Made by a program: the position numbers and the translations under genes | Notes under the pieces: generated by a model | Told to the model about the DNA's origin: nothing | What the model saw: only the letters and a program-made list of their open reading frames with translations | The model's database searches: none | Source: Pseudoips prasinana | Taxonomy: Eukaryota > Arthropoda > Insecta > Lepidoptera > Nolidae | NCBI GenBank assembly: GCA_951640165.1 | Contig: OX621257.1 | Span: forward strand, 17,371,201 to 17,435,200 | DNA length: 64,000 nucleotides | Direction of reading: 5' to 3' | In this document: positions 10,201-20,669 of the stretch, one piece after another | Layout: every line of letters starts with the position of its first letter | Numbering within the stretch: the first letter of the stretch is position 1

Positions 10201-10547
10201 CTGTAAACATTGGAATAGAGTTTCAGTTATAACTGATTATAAATCATACACAGTTATAACTCTGCTCCGTTAAAACGGCTGAGTTTAAACCTTGCACAGT
10301 TATCTCGAGTAATATGAGAACTTGATGTATGCTAAGTTACAACCTATTTCTATGAACATGTCAATTATTATTGCTAATATCTTATTTTGAAATACCTGTC
10401 TGCATAAGTTTATACGAGGCATAGAGCAAATATTTTTTCAAATACGCTCATCAGAATGAAATCGTATGGACTTCGTCACAAAGTGGTCGATTCAAATTAT
10501 TAGGTATTATCATCACGCTAGATGTTATGTGACTTATTCATCATGTA
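10201..10547. other. Non-coding stretch
   Basis: Contains a tandem-like echo of 'cagttataac' (10222-10260). No gene or recognised repeat. Confidence 0.4.
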
Positions 10548-10682
10548 AAGACGCCAGCACATCGAGCTACCCCAATCTGTCAAATTTCTTTTAAAGATTT
10601 TCAACTTTATCACAAAACCATAAGGTTCACTTTCTATTGGGGAAATTTGACAGATTGTGGTAGATTGATGTGCTGGCGTCTG
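10548..10682. mobile_element. MITE-I copy 2
   Basis: 135 bp between TA dinucleotides (10546-10547, 10683-10684). The arms cgccagcacatcgagctacc and the complement of the same motif face each other. The internal part reads 'gattttcaactttatcac', so its orientation is opposite to copy 1. Confidence 0.85.
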
Positions 10683-10699
10683 TACATATTGTAATCGTA

Positions 10700-10943
10700 A
10701 TAATAATAATATGTTGGGACAATGCCACACAGATCATCCTAGCCCCAAACTAAGCAAAGCTTGTACTATGGGTATCAGGCGACGATATACATACTTATAT
10801 AGATAGATAAATACTTAAATACGTAGAAAACATCCATGACTCAGAAACAAATATTCGTGCTCATTACACAAATATTTGCACTTACCGGGATTCGAACCCA
10901 GGACCACCAGCTTCGTAGGCAGGAGCACTACCAACTAGGCTAT
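10700..10943 (-). mobile_element. SINE-A copy, minus strand
   Basis: Full-length complement of the 4129 copy: starts with the AATAATAAT tail, then 'tgggacaatgccacacagat', 'gcaaagcttgtactatggg' and 'cacaaatatttgcacttacc', ending with the tRNA-like head (gggattcgaaccc; gcaggagcactaccaactag). It lies 16 bp after MITE-I and abuts SINE-B. Confidence 0.9.
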
Positions 10944-10945
10944 GG

Positions 10946-11192
10946 TAATATCGTGGGACATTATTCAAACACAGCCATCTGATCCCAAATTAAGCAGAGC
11001 TTGTACTATGGAAAGCAGATAACTGATATACTACATATACTACTTTTCTTTCGTAAATACATACTTTTATAGATAATTACACCTAGACGCAGGACAAACA
11101 GACGTGTTCATGTACATAAATATCTATCATGGGTGGAAATTGAACCCACGACCTGCGCAGCTGCGGCGTGAAGGTAAGGCATTAACACATAG
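10946..11192 (-). mobile_element. SINE-B copy, minus strand
   Basis: Reads aatatcgtgggacattattc, ccatctgatcccaaattaag, 'atagataattacacc', gggtggaaattgaaccc and ends in the degraded tRNA-like head. It is adjacent to SINE-A on the left and rep-H on the right. Confidence 0.85.
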
Positions 11193-11208
11193 ACTAATTA
11201 TATTATAA

Positions 11209-11535
11209 ACTAGCTGTGCCCGCGACTTCGTCCGCGTGTTAATTAGGTTTTTTTGTTTTTTTTTGTTTATGTTTTTAGTAAAATAAATGACTTTTTCTAA
11301 AATAAAAGTAGCCTAAGTTACTCCTTATTACATCAGCTACCTGCCAATAAAAGTCCCGTTAAAATCGGTCCAGCCGTTTCAGAGATTAGCCGGAACAAAC
11401 AGACAGACAGACAAAAATTGTAAAAAATGTTATTTTGGTGCATGTACCGTATATATATTCAAATTTATGTAGTAAAACCCGGTTATTTCAATATTACAAA
11501 CAGACACTCCAATTTTATTTATTTGTATAGATAGT
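11209..11535 (+). repeat. rep-H copy, long form
   Basis: Starts ctagctgtgcccgcgacttc, continues with ctgccaataaaagtcccgtt, 'aaaatcggtccagccgtttc', 'gagattagccggaac', 'agacagacagacaaaaattg' and an AT-rich tail. This is the most canonical rep-H copy in the window. The 'gtttcagagattagccggaac … acagacaaaaatt' order resembles 3' UTRs of CR1-like LINEs, so rep-H may be a LINE tail or a SINE that copied one. This is inference. Confidence 0.7.
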
Positions 11536-12104
11536 CAATTTAAAAAGGCTGTCAAGAAAAGAACAAGTCGTACTCGTCGCACAAATTGATCCAGTTTGAC
11601 TTTATAGTCAGTCATAATAGATTTAAAGAGTTCGTATCGAGTCTGAACGGCACGTGTGTGTGGTGTTGAGTTACCAATTTGCCGCTTGAACATGATGTTA
11701 CATCATTAAATATATTATTGTACATGTCCTTTATTTCATTGGTACCGCTTCTTATAGTATCTATAATAAAATACCTTTTTAAGGGTATGTTTTCTGTATT
11801 TTTTATTTTATAGATAATATAATCTATATTTTATGATTATTGTGTTACTCCGTGTAAGGCTTAAATAGCTTACAAGAGTTACTAAAATCGGTAATTGGTA
11901 TAATATTGCAGATCTTTTGGATATTCGCGATTAATGTATTGAAAATATAGTAATTTAAAAAAAAAACACTATATTAAGAGGAGTACTATATTTAGAGACA
12001 TTAGAGTACACCGTAAAGATACCAGATTGCAGTTGATTAACTTTTGGATATTCGCGATTAATGTATTGAAAATATAGTAAAGCAGTATTTATGACAACAT
12101 TAAA
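11536..12104. other. AT-rich stretch with a 37-bp direct repeat
   Basis: The segment ttttggatattcgcgattaa…gaaaatatagtaa occurs at 11916-11952 and again at 12043-12079 (spacing about 127 bp), marking a small tandem duplication. No gene. Confidence 0.6.
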
Positions 12105-12365
12105 CAGAATCACTTGCAATTGCTGTGTGGTGATGGCAGCGAATATCAGAATATCATCACCCAATCTCATCCCGACGGGGGCGTAGAAGTAAACCCGAGG
12201 GAATACCTACCAGAGGACGGGCAGCAGCTTTCTTCTGTGTACTACGAATTTCTTACTGCAATCGCCAACCCGTCTGCCAAGCGTAGCGATTATGGTATAT
12301 CCCCTAAGATGATTTTTGGGAGAGGCTGTTGTCCAGCTGTGGACTTTTTACAGCTGTTATAATGA
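12105..12365 (+). repeat. rep-G copy 1
   Basis: Contains gatggcagcgaatatcagaa, cccaatctcatcccgacggg, gtagaagtaaacccgaggga, ccagaggacgggcagcagct and a tail 'gttgtccagctgtggac'. The 82-aa open frame (with PREYLPEDGQQLSS) is also readable in the copy at 15100-15501, but the third copy at 63500 is broken. The tail resembles the 3' end of the RTE-like LINE at 41265 (cctttgtccagctgtgcacg). Class unknown: possibly a LINE 3' region or a non-autonomous rider on it. Confidence 0.65.
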
Positions 12366-12597
12366 AAGAGAATCACAGGTATAGAGGTGATGTGTACTGA
12401 TTGTATATTTATGTTATTATTAGGATTACAATGCATCATGCAGATTATAAATTAGAATCTCATTATTTTTTTTAAATGTTGACTGTTACTGTGACTTTAA
12501 GTTAAATATTAAATACTTTAAAATTACTTAAAATGAAATCAAATAACGGAAGTAAGTATGTATGTATTTAGAAATGTATATCTAAGCATCTTTATCA
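12366..12597. other. AT-rich non-coding stretch
   Basis: Nothing recognised. Confidence 0.4.
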
Positions 12598-12692
12598 GTT
12601 GTCTGGTTAGCATAGTGTGCTATGCTGTACCCAGTTTATTAAGATCAGATGGCACTATGGCAGTGAGTTTGATGTCCCAAGATATTTATTTG
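12598..12692 (+). mobile_element. SINE-B/C 3' tail fragment
   Basis: Segments gttgtctggttagcatagtg, agatcagatggc and gtcccaagatatttattt follow the common tail of SINE-B and SINE-C. The head is missing, and the copy is 5' truncated or decayed. Confidence 0.5.
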
Positions 12693-13359
12693 TGCAAGTC
12701 CAACAAACTTGTTCGTAAAATTTTTAATGACTAAGGGGAGATAGAATTATTTCTTATTCATTTTCAATATGAACTACGATAGCTTTTAAAAGGCAAGAAA
12801 AGGAAAAACTAATGCTGATCTTAAGAACTTAAATACTCATTTTTGGTATCGCTTAAAATTAAGTTACGGACGTTATTGTAAGTTCTACGTGTTATTAGAA
12901 AGCCCAGTTTAACTTGAAACAAAGTAAGTATCCAAAACTAATTAATTATCGTGAAGGTACAGACAATGGGTGAATGTATTAAGAAAAAACTGTAACAATT
13001 TTTTTGTGAAGCAAAGCTAGCAAAAACTAATAAAACAAAAACTCCAGAGCATCGTATATGTGTGGTCGTGACCCTTACTTTTTGTTTTGTTTTAAAATAA
13101 ACATGGTTATGCAATAAACTATTGTTTTGACCATAAAGTCCGGTTTTTGTGAAAATGTATGGGTGGTACGCACTTCGTCATGTGAAATTAATGGCTGTTA
13201 TTTTAGCAATTCGTTTTCAAAATGTTGTCGTGAAGTTCAGAATTGGAGACTTGTAATGTTTTTAGGTGAACCTATTTATGTCACAATGCTCCAAGGATCT
13301 TTTGAGATGTGGCTCTCAATCAGAATAATATAAGAATAGACGACTTGACAAGACGGATC
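12693..13359. other. Non-coding stretch, nothing identified
   Basis: A 68-codon open frame at 13127-13333 (+) has no recognisable motif and no flanking context. I do not call it a gene. Confidence 0.4.
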
Positions 13360-13560
13360 TTTTTTATGTCATAGGGCGACAACGAGCAAGCGGGTCACCT
13401 GATGGTAAGTGATCATCGCCGCCCATGTACACTCGCAACACCAGAGGAGTCGCGGGTGCGTTGCCGGCCTTTAAAAGAGTCAGCAAACAAGTGTTGCTGA
13501 ATCTTCCCCTCACGCCGATGAGCTCTGGCGACCTTCCTCACACGCAGAAACACAACATTA
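13360..13560 (+). repeat. rep-L copy (gatggtaagtgatcatcgcc family)
   Basis: Contains gcgagcaagcgggtcacctg, gatggtaagtgatcatcgcc, actcgcaacaccagaggagt, gcgttgccggccttt and 'gatgagctctggcgaccttc'. A second, truncated copy is at 54531, and a decayed one at 35500-35650. It is markedly more GC-rich than its flanks. I recognise it as a widespread lepidopteran dispersed repeat of uncertain class. The 85-aa frame running through it is not a gene. Confidence 0.7.
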
Positions 13561-15099
13561 AGTTATTAATCACGGTAACGGTAACGCCCGCGTCACGGGC
13601 TGGGCATAAATTGTGGCATCAGCCGCATGAAATGACAGTAGCCAGAAATAGTAAAAATATTTTATTAAGTGCCAATTTATGACCAATTTGTATTAAAATA
13701 GTCACTCCGAAGTGTGTTGCTAAACTTAATATTAAATTGTAAATTACAGAACTAAATCTTAAGTAATTAAGTGTAAATCCACGGTTCTGTTCAACCGTCC
13801 GTTAAATTCAATCTAATCGTTTCAGAATCATGTTCAATAGTATCAGCTGAGCATTCTTAAAATTCACACAGAAATAAATTAATAGAACTTAAAGATTAAG
13901 AATTTCTTAAGAAATCCATTAAAATGGGTGGCAATTGGCAAAACGTAAAAATCACAATTTAATCGTTTATTAGGTACTTAAGGTTAATTTAATAAATGTT
14001 TCATGAAAAAACTAGAGACTCTCTCTGGTGGCCTACGACACCTAACTAATTATTTCCCTGTCATGTAGCCACTCTTAACTAATTATTTCCCTGTCATCTC
14101 TCATACAGCCCCCCCATACAGCCCCCCCCCCCCCCCCCTAGATAAACAAATTAAAATATATTAACAAGGGGCGGGTACTACTGGGTAGTTTTCTTACCAC
14201 AAACATACAAATAGGTAATGTTATTTTCTTGACCCGACTCGAAATTTGGACCGAAGACCTTAATACCTGCGGTTTGTTGGTAATGTATACATTTTAAAAT
14301 ACACCTCAAAAGATCTTTATAATTAGATTTGCGTGCATCAATATGTCAGTTATCTTTATGGCATACATACATATGCTTTTACAAAGATTGCGCATAACAC
14401 GACCCACTCTCTTTATTTCAAAACCTAATTGCATTTTAAGTACTTTGTGTTTTTTATATATTCTTTTAGTAGATAAACTTCTCACTTAGTGTTCATAAAT
14501 CAAATTACATTACACAATAATAGTCTAATAAATCAAATAATGAACGTTATGTAAAGAGGGTAGATCACACGGGCGGGCAAAAGCCTCTTATCTACCACTT
14601 AGTTATATTTCATAATGGTTTCATGATGGCAACACCGGCGGCGTCTGTTTAATGTTGGCTCGTTGCGTGGCTGTCAAAATATTGGCGCCATGTCCCAACA
14701 AAAAAGAAAGGAAAAAGTTATCTGAACGCGACTTTTTGTGTGGTGAAGTGCAAAAAGCTTTTGATAAGGATACTTATGAGTATTTTAGCATGGTCTATGG
14801 CATGGCTATGAGGATTTTAGCTTTTCAAAAGTATTTCCATACTAACTATAAAGACCGATATACTTCAAAAAAGTGCTTTTAAATAAAAAGAACACGGCTG
14901 ACTCTACATAATTAATTCTAAGTAAAAGAAGACATTTAGATGTGTGATTTGTGACATTTAGAATTATCACTTACTTTATAATAGTAATAGTTTAATTAAA
15001 TACCTAATTCATTTAAGTTATTGTGAGAACGGTTATTAAGATGTTGAAATACTGATTATCAATATAATTATAGTTTTCGTATCCGAATGGTTCTCCCTA
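13561..15099. other. Non-coding stretch with a C-tract
   Basis: A run of 17 C lies at 14122-14138, preceded by a shorter C-run and by a direct repeat of taactaattatttccctgtc (14043 and about 14078). An open frame at 14652-14882 (+) starts close to ttggcgccatg but has no domain I know. I leave it unassigned. Confidence 0.5.
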
Positions 15100-15501
15100 T
15101 GTTTCATCATTACAGCTAAATAAGTCCACTGCTGGACAAGCCTCCCTCAAGAATCGTCTTGGGGGGGATATGCCATAATCGCCACGCTTGGCAGGCGGGT
15201 TGGCGATCGCAGTAAGATGGTCATAGTAATCAGAAGGAAGCTGCTGCCCGTCCTCTGGTAGATATTCCCTCGGGTTGACTTCTACGCCCCCCACGGGATG
15301 AGATGGGGTGATGATATTCTGATTCTGATATTTGTCGCCGTCACCACACAGCAGCAGCTCCCTATGTACTACTGACAATAAAATTTCCTGGGCTCTGCCG
15401 GGGATGAGGAAGTTGGTAGTGATATGCCCGGTGCTTCCGAAAGTAGGTAAAGTTGTTGGTCCTGCGCCTAATCTCTTCAAGATCGTGTCTGATTATAATG
15501 A
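15100..15501 (-). repeat. rep-G copy 2, with the longest open frame (127 codons)
   Basis: The minus-strand frame at 15480-15097 carries the same peptide motif as copy 1 (VNPREYLPEDGQQL) and extends upstream by about 45 codons (start MKRLGAGPTTLPTFGS). The tail 'ccactgctggacaagcctcc' is the complement of the LINE-like 3' motif. The upstream side is cut off by the SINE-D at 15502. This could be the 3' part of a larger mobile element. No known domain is recognised. Confidence 0.6.
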
Positions 15502-15698
15502 CTACACGTGTGGCGCAGCGATTAAGATAGACGCCTCACTGCTTCATGTCCCAGGTTCAATTCTCGCGTAGGACAACTATTTGTGTTACCCATAAATAGT
15601 TGTTCTGAATCTAGATGCAGTTTGTGTCCGTCAAATATATGTTTGTAAAGTAACATCGACACAGGGATTAAATTCCCTCGTGAAGGCGTTGTTTTTTT
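15502..15698 (+). mobile_element. SINE-D copy, full length
   Basis: Starts ctacacgtgtggcgcagcga (A box), then the B-box-like caggttcaattctcg, 'gttacccataaatagttgtt', gaatctagatgcagtttgtg and a tail 'acacagggattaaattccc'. It is inserted next to, or into, rep-G copy 2. Confidence 0.85.
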
Positions 15699-16239
15699 AA
15701 AAGAAAAAGTAAAATAGAGTGCGAGGTGCACTATATTCTCCAATTTTTTTTTTCTATGAGTTTGCCCACTCTTTTATACCCTACCTAAACACAAGCGTAC
15801 AACTACAGTATAGAGTGTAGTTGTACGCTTTCGTTCCCGTTACATTTAGATTAGCATAACTTCTTAATCTCACGGCTACCGTTATTTTACTTCCATAAAG
15901 TAAGTACAACTTTATTCATTTAGCTGCACTACTTAAGCTTATTTAATCCTTCACTGGACTTCCACCATTTTATTACGCTATTAAATTAAACTACTGAGAT
16001 AATTTAATTTTAACGGCCTCAATTCGCTAATAACCAAGCTTTATTCATTACAATCATTACCGTTAATTCAGCTGCGTCATCGCGTTTTGTTTCCATAATA
16101 TTATGAAAATCATCACCGGTGAATGAGAATTTCTTTAGCATTCATGTCGAATCACCGTCGCGATTGCTTTCGTTATTTTCAAATTATACCTCCTATTCTA
16201 GGTTGTTAATGAAGATTTCGTATGCGGCCATCCTTTTTT
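15699..16239. other. Non-coding stretch with a 15-bp perfect hairpin
   Basis: aagcgtacaactaca at 15793-15807 and its complement at 15816-15830 are separated by an 8-base loop. The part 16060-16200 has mixed, non-AT composition (ctgcgtcatcgcg, atcaccggtg) and leads into the CpG-rich patch. Confidence 0.5.
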
Positions 16240-16640
16240 GTCAGCCATATCTGTTTGTTTTGAACTCTGCGTCAATTTATTTTCGAGTTTTAAATTAGGT
16301 GTGTGTAGCACCGGGCTGTTGTTGTTTCAGCTGGTGTGTGTTTGGTGTATAAGGTTGTCTCGCTCGCGCATTGGTCGCGTCGCCTTAGTTTGTTTTATGC
16401 GTGACGCGCCCCGCCCCTGCTTGGTTGGCGGCACGGGCGGCGGCTTTGACCGGTAGCAGTGCATCTCGTTATCTGTTTTTTCGTCGGGCGGTGTGTGTCC
16501 GGCCTAATATTTGAGTAGGACGTAAAAAGTCGTTTTGTGTGCAGTGGGAGGTGCACAATATGTTGTTGTACCGTTTATTTTCTTATGTGCCGCGGCCGCC
16601 GGAATATGCTAATAAGCTTAGATCCGGCGGATCGTAGTCT
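16240..16640 (+). promoter_or_regulatory. CpG-rich patch; candidate promoter or 5' non-coding exon
   Basis: About 400 bp that stand out from AT-rich flanks. They carry a GC-box-like gcgccccgcccctgc (16407-16421), ggcggcacgggcggcggc, a cagtgcatctcgttatc stretch near 16456 that could hold an initiator, and gccgcggccgccgg near 16591. No mobile-element signature is seen and no long frame is supported. Direction is guessed from the order GC box, then putative initiator. It could instead be an unrecognised transposon fragment. Confidence 0.3.
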
Positions 16641-17339
16641 TGTGAACTTTTTAGGTTAAAGACCTTTACCTATATCATGATATTGTACTAAATGGGTGAA
16701 TTACTATACATACACACAGATAGGTACTAAACTATTATCACTTCCTATTGATTTTGAACTTAAGCAATATTTAGTATAAATGGTGTGGGTGGGATAGTTA
16801 CAGGCCTCAATATCCTAATATAATAAAATATCATATTATAAATGTACTTAAATATAAATTTGGTTGGTTTCCTACGCTTTCACGCCTTATCTACTCAACA
16901 TTGGTTGAGTAGATAGCTTCAAACCAGGGATACAGAAAAGGACACCCATTTTTCTTTTGTATACCCTTACTTCTAGAAATAAAGTTCAATTCCCGCGGGA
17001 TATAAACGTCGGTTTTAAATGGCTGAATAATTTCTAGGAGCGCTGGTAAAATTATTTTGGCGCCAAATAAAAGAAAACCATAATTCTCATGAAGTAGTTA
17101 ACCAACTTAAAAAGAAATATGAATGTGCAATTATAATATTACTTTTATCCTTACATTATTCAATTATATTACTAGTGGCGCCCAGTGACCTTAAAACGGT
17201 GAAACTGTTATAGAGAATTTTATAGATAGCTAAATATTTAATAGACGCAATGTGGATCTAGGTCGCAAAAATATAGCAAACACATACTATAAAGTTTTAA
17301 TTAAAACTCTCACGGTTATTAATTTGCAGAATTAATGAA

Positions 17340-18420
17340 TCGCCTACTTAACATCTAAAATAATGAAATCTCACCATTCATTGTTATAAACAACCGTTGA
17401 AATATTTTATAATTAGTTTCAATTTTCGTACACAGACTACAGATTATTTATAACAATGATACATTAACTATTATTTATAACGTTATTTTTCTCGCTGGTT
17501 TTTCATTTTAGCTATGTTTTATATAAACTTGCAGTACAATGCCACGCAGAGGAAAATATAAAAATGACTAGAAAAATATTAGCAAATAAATAAACTCATT
17601 ATCTATTTCATATCTAAAATAATGAAAACACACCAATCAATGTCGGAAACGGTTGTTGCAATAAGTTTCAATGTTCGTTCACAAACCATAGAATATTAAC
17701 AACAATGATACATTTGCTATTATTTATAGTAGATAATGAACGGTCGCTGTGTTTTCTCTTTAGTTATTTTTATTGTCAACGTTAAGCTGTACCCAACTTG
17801 CGTTTCAATGCCACTTAAACAAAAATATATTCTATTGGTTTGTAAAATGACTAAAAATATATTAGGAAATAAGTCAATAAATTTCCATAATGGCATATGT
17901 ACACACACCAGCACATCCAGATACCCAGATCTGTCAAATTTCTTTTATAGATTTTCAACTTTATCACAAAAGCATAAGTTTTACTTTCAATTGGGGAAAT
18001 TTGTCAGATTGGGGTAGCTTGATGTGCTGGCGTCTATACAACGTAGCAATCGAGTCAGGCTTCTGGGTACGTTACTTTTTAATGCCGATTGGGAGCATCT
18101 TTTGAATTCTCTATACTTAGCTTCAGAAAAAGAAAATATAAATTTATTGTTTTAATATTTGTTTTATTAATAAAAATAAATTAATACTGAGGAACATATT
18201 ATGCAAAGATTTTATGAAATAATTAATTACCTGTTTAGCGTAAACTGTCGAAATCCCACGACTTATTGTTAGAAACTGCCGTTGATTTAATTTTAATAAG
18301 TTTCAATTTTCGTTTACAGAGGTTACCTTATTTATAACAATACATTAGTTATTATTTATTACGTTATTATTTAGTAACGTACGTTCTCAAAGTTCTCTTT
18401 TCAGTTATATTTATCGTGAA
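17340..18420. repeat. Array Q: three diverged tandem units interrupted by MITE-I
   Basis: The same order of motifs appears three times: 'ctaaaataatgaaa…cacca' , 'gttgaaat / gttgttgca', 'gtttcaattttcgt(a)cacag', 'ttataacaatgatacatta.ctattatttata' and '…ttagttat'. Anchors for gtttcaa are at 17416, 17665 and 18300 (spacing 249, then 635 including a 135-bp MITE). Units are strongly diverged, so the duplication is old. No coding capacity. Confidence 0.6.
17902..18036. mobile_element. MITE-I copy 3, inside array Q
   Basis: 135 bp between TA dinucleotides (17900-17901, 18037-18038). Arms read caccagcacatcc … and gatgtgctggcgtct, with the internal 'gattttcaactttatcac' orientation as in copy 2. It post-dates the tandem units it interrupts. 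Confidence 0.85.
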
Positions 18421-18454
18421 ATATATAGCTGCTAATGAGGGCTAGTTCGTAATT

Positions 18455-18570
18455 CTAGTGATTTGTTGTGAGGTGTCGCGCGGGCGGTGATTTGACGCGC
18501 GATCGTCTCGATATGGTAACACGCCATGCGACGCGACGCAATCGAATGTAACTACGCTAATTGTGCGCTT
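18455..18570. other. CpG-rich patch
   Basis: gaggtgtcgcgcgggcggtg, acgcgcgatcgtctcg and catgcgacgcgacgcaatcg make a compact CpG-dense block in AT-rich DNA. It could be regulatory or a remnant of a GC-rich element. No ORF. Confidence 0.3.
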
Positions 18571-18711
18571 GCTTTAGGAATTATTCCAATTTGGCTTTGT
18601 TTACGAGCCCGTGGTTATATGTATAGTTAACTATTGTGACTATTTTCTCGAAAGCTATTTAACGCCAAGGTAGTCGAGTTAAACTAATAAGTTATAGAAA
18701 AATAAGTTTAT

Positions 18712-18790
18712 CGCCCCACAGGGCTCGAACCCATAACGTCTTTTCTTTTAGTGCACGGTGTGTGCAAATTTCCAACTGCGCTGCACTCAA
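18712..18790 (-). mobile_element. tRNA-like head, orphan SINE fragment
   Basis: On the minus strand: A-box-like gtgcagcgcagttgg and B-box ggttcgagccc, spaced as in a tRNA. The acceptor stem does not close well (ends gggcgataaac), so a functional tRNA gene is unlikely. It is followed at once by SINE-D on the opposite strand. Confidence 0.45.
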
Positions 18791-18812
18791 GATGCAATTT
18801 CATCGCTTAACT

Positions 18813-18955
18813 TACAGTGTGGTGCAGCGGTTCAGACAGTCGCCCTACCACTTCGTGTTCCTGGTTCGATTCTCGCACAGGACAAGTATTATGGTGACCC
18901 ATAAGTAGCTGTTCTGAGTGTGAATGTACTTTTTATTCGTCAATATGTCAAAATG
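18813..18955 (+). mobile_element. SINE-D copy, decayed tail
   Basis: Head 'gtgtggtgcagcggttcaga' with B-box ggttcgattctc, then 'gacccataagtagctgttct', 'gagtgtgaatgtac' and 'ttcgtcaatatg'. The terminal 'acacagggatta' part is missing. Confidence 0.7.
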
Positions 18956-20100
18956 TATTAGGAGCAGGAAAAAAAATTTTTGCATTGATGAAACTGGTTG
19001 CCTTTATTTTGTTTAGGTTTATGCGTAGATGGTCCTTAAGTTCAATTTACTATTCTATATCATCCTAATAATACTTTTTTCATGTCTCTGAAATGGAAGC
19101 CACATTGAATCATGATATTTTTAAACGATCGGCCCAATCAGAGCTCAACAACAAAAAAAAGTCACAAAAAACCAGATTGAAATATTTGTTCCCTAATGTG
19201 AGTTTTCAATTATCACTGGCGAAACATTCACACTTGCGTCAACATTTCATTGAACTAAATTCAATTTCATACATTGTGAGCATTCACTAAAGAACTTCAT
19301 TTAATGGGAGCTTTAGGATTGTTCAACTCACCATCGCTGCCAATCTTTCAACAAATAAAACTAACAATAATCACCCCGCGCAATGGAAGGGTGTTAAGCG
19401 AAACTTCTTTTGGGGTAAGCTAATAGAAGGGCTTATCTTACTAATGTTTTGAAAGAAGGGTGATTCTGTACGCTTCATCACGATTGCGCATTTAGTAAAG
19501 GTTTATTTGACAGGGAACAGATTTTAGTGGGGTTTTTTGTTATGTCATTATTTTCCTCATTTTACTTAACATTAACACTTGGTAGATTTGAAAAATGAAA
19601 TGGGAAATGAAATAATTACGTGTTATTTTTAATATCTACTTACCTATACCTTATTGATAAAAACTTGTACATACCTATTTCAATCTTTATTTCTATTAAA
19701 AGCACTGTCAAACGATATCGGCTGTCTTAATATATTATAATAAGAATAAGAATAATTTATTTCCCACAAAAAAGTACACAATTTACACATAAATTACAGC
19801 TATTAATAGTAGTTAGTCTCAATATCACTTTAACATTCTCAAGAGATCACCAACATCGCCTATAATCGTCCACCTATATTTATACCGTTTTCCTTGACTA
19901 AATATAGGCTAAATTATATGTAATATATAAAATGCGATCAAGCAAAGATTTTAATAGAATATGCATATAAGTAGTTCCTTTTTGACCATTTTAATTCCAC
20001 CAGGAGTCAGGTGGCACGCAGGCAGCGGAACTATAACTTTTTCCAATAACTTTTATTATTGATATTTTTGTGCTCTCAACGTGTATGTAACGTATATAAT
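18956..20100. other. Non-coding stretch; possible LINE 3' end near 19735
   Basis: The AATAAGAATAAGAATAATTT run and 'cacaaaaaagtacacaattt' at 19735-19790 look like the complement of a LINE 3' end with a short tail repeat. I cannot place it in a family. The remainder is unassigned. Confidence 0.35.
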
Positions 20101-20210
20101 CGGATACATTATATATTATCAGACACATTGTATATTATCTGTCCCAATGTATAATATCTGACACATTGTATATTATCAGAGACATTGTATATTATCCGAC
20201 ACATTGTAAG
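20101..20210. repeat. 19-bp minisatellite, about 5.8 units
   Basis: Unit of the form cagacacattgtatattat. Starts at 20101, 20120, 20139, 20158, 20177 and 20196 (last unit partial). All units keep exactly 19 bp with a few substitutions each. Confidence 0.9.
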
Positions 20211-20283
20211 TGTTGACTTTTCAAATAATAAATGAATCAATTTTCATGTATATCAGTTTTCTGATTTTCTCTTTCTCATTTTC

Positions 20284-20346
20284 TCTGCTTAGTTGGGGAT
20301 CAGATGGCCGTGTGTAATTGACGTCCCAGGATATTATTATTATATA
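20284..20346 (+). mobile_element. SINE-B 3' tail fragment
   Basis: ctgcttagttggggatcaga, tggccgtgtgtaattg and gtcccaggatattattatta match the SINE-B tail, including the terminal TATTATTA run. Confidence 0.6.
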
Positions 20347-20669
20347 ATCACTAGGCTATCTCATATAGAGACACCTGACACATGATCATTAAAAAAAATA
20401 GGTAATCAGAATAATACCGCCAAGTCCATTTCCATTGCTGATTATTACCCATAACGAGTAATAACAACAAAATTACCCTTTATCATTGCCGTTCGGTGAG
20501 CATTGGTCTAAACGCGAACTTATCAGTTATTACATCTGTCGCGTGTTCGTGTGAGTGCGATCGTATCCGTCGCATGTGCACTCGGCTTGTTTGTGACGTC
20601 ACGAACGTAATGTGGTAAGTAGGTGTAGTATATGTGTGTACTTGTGGTGTTGTGCGGGTGTTTTAGCAA

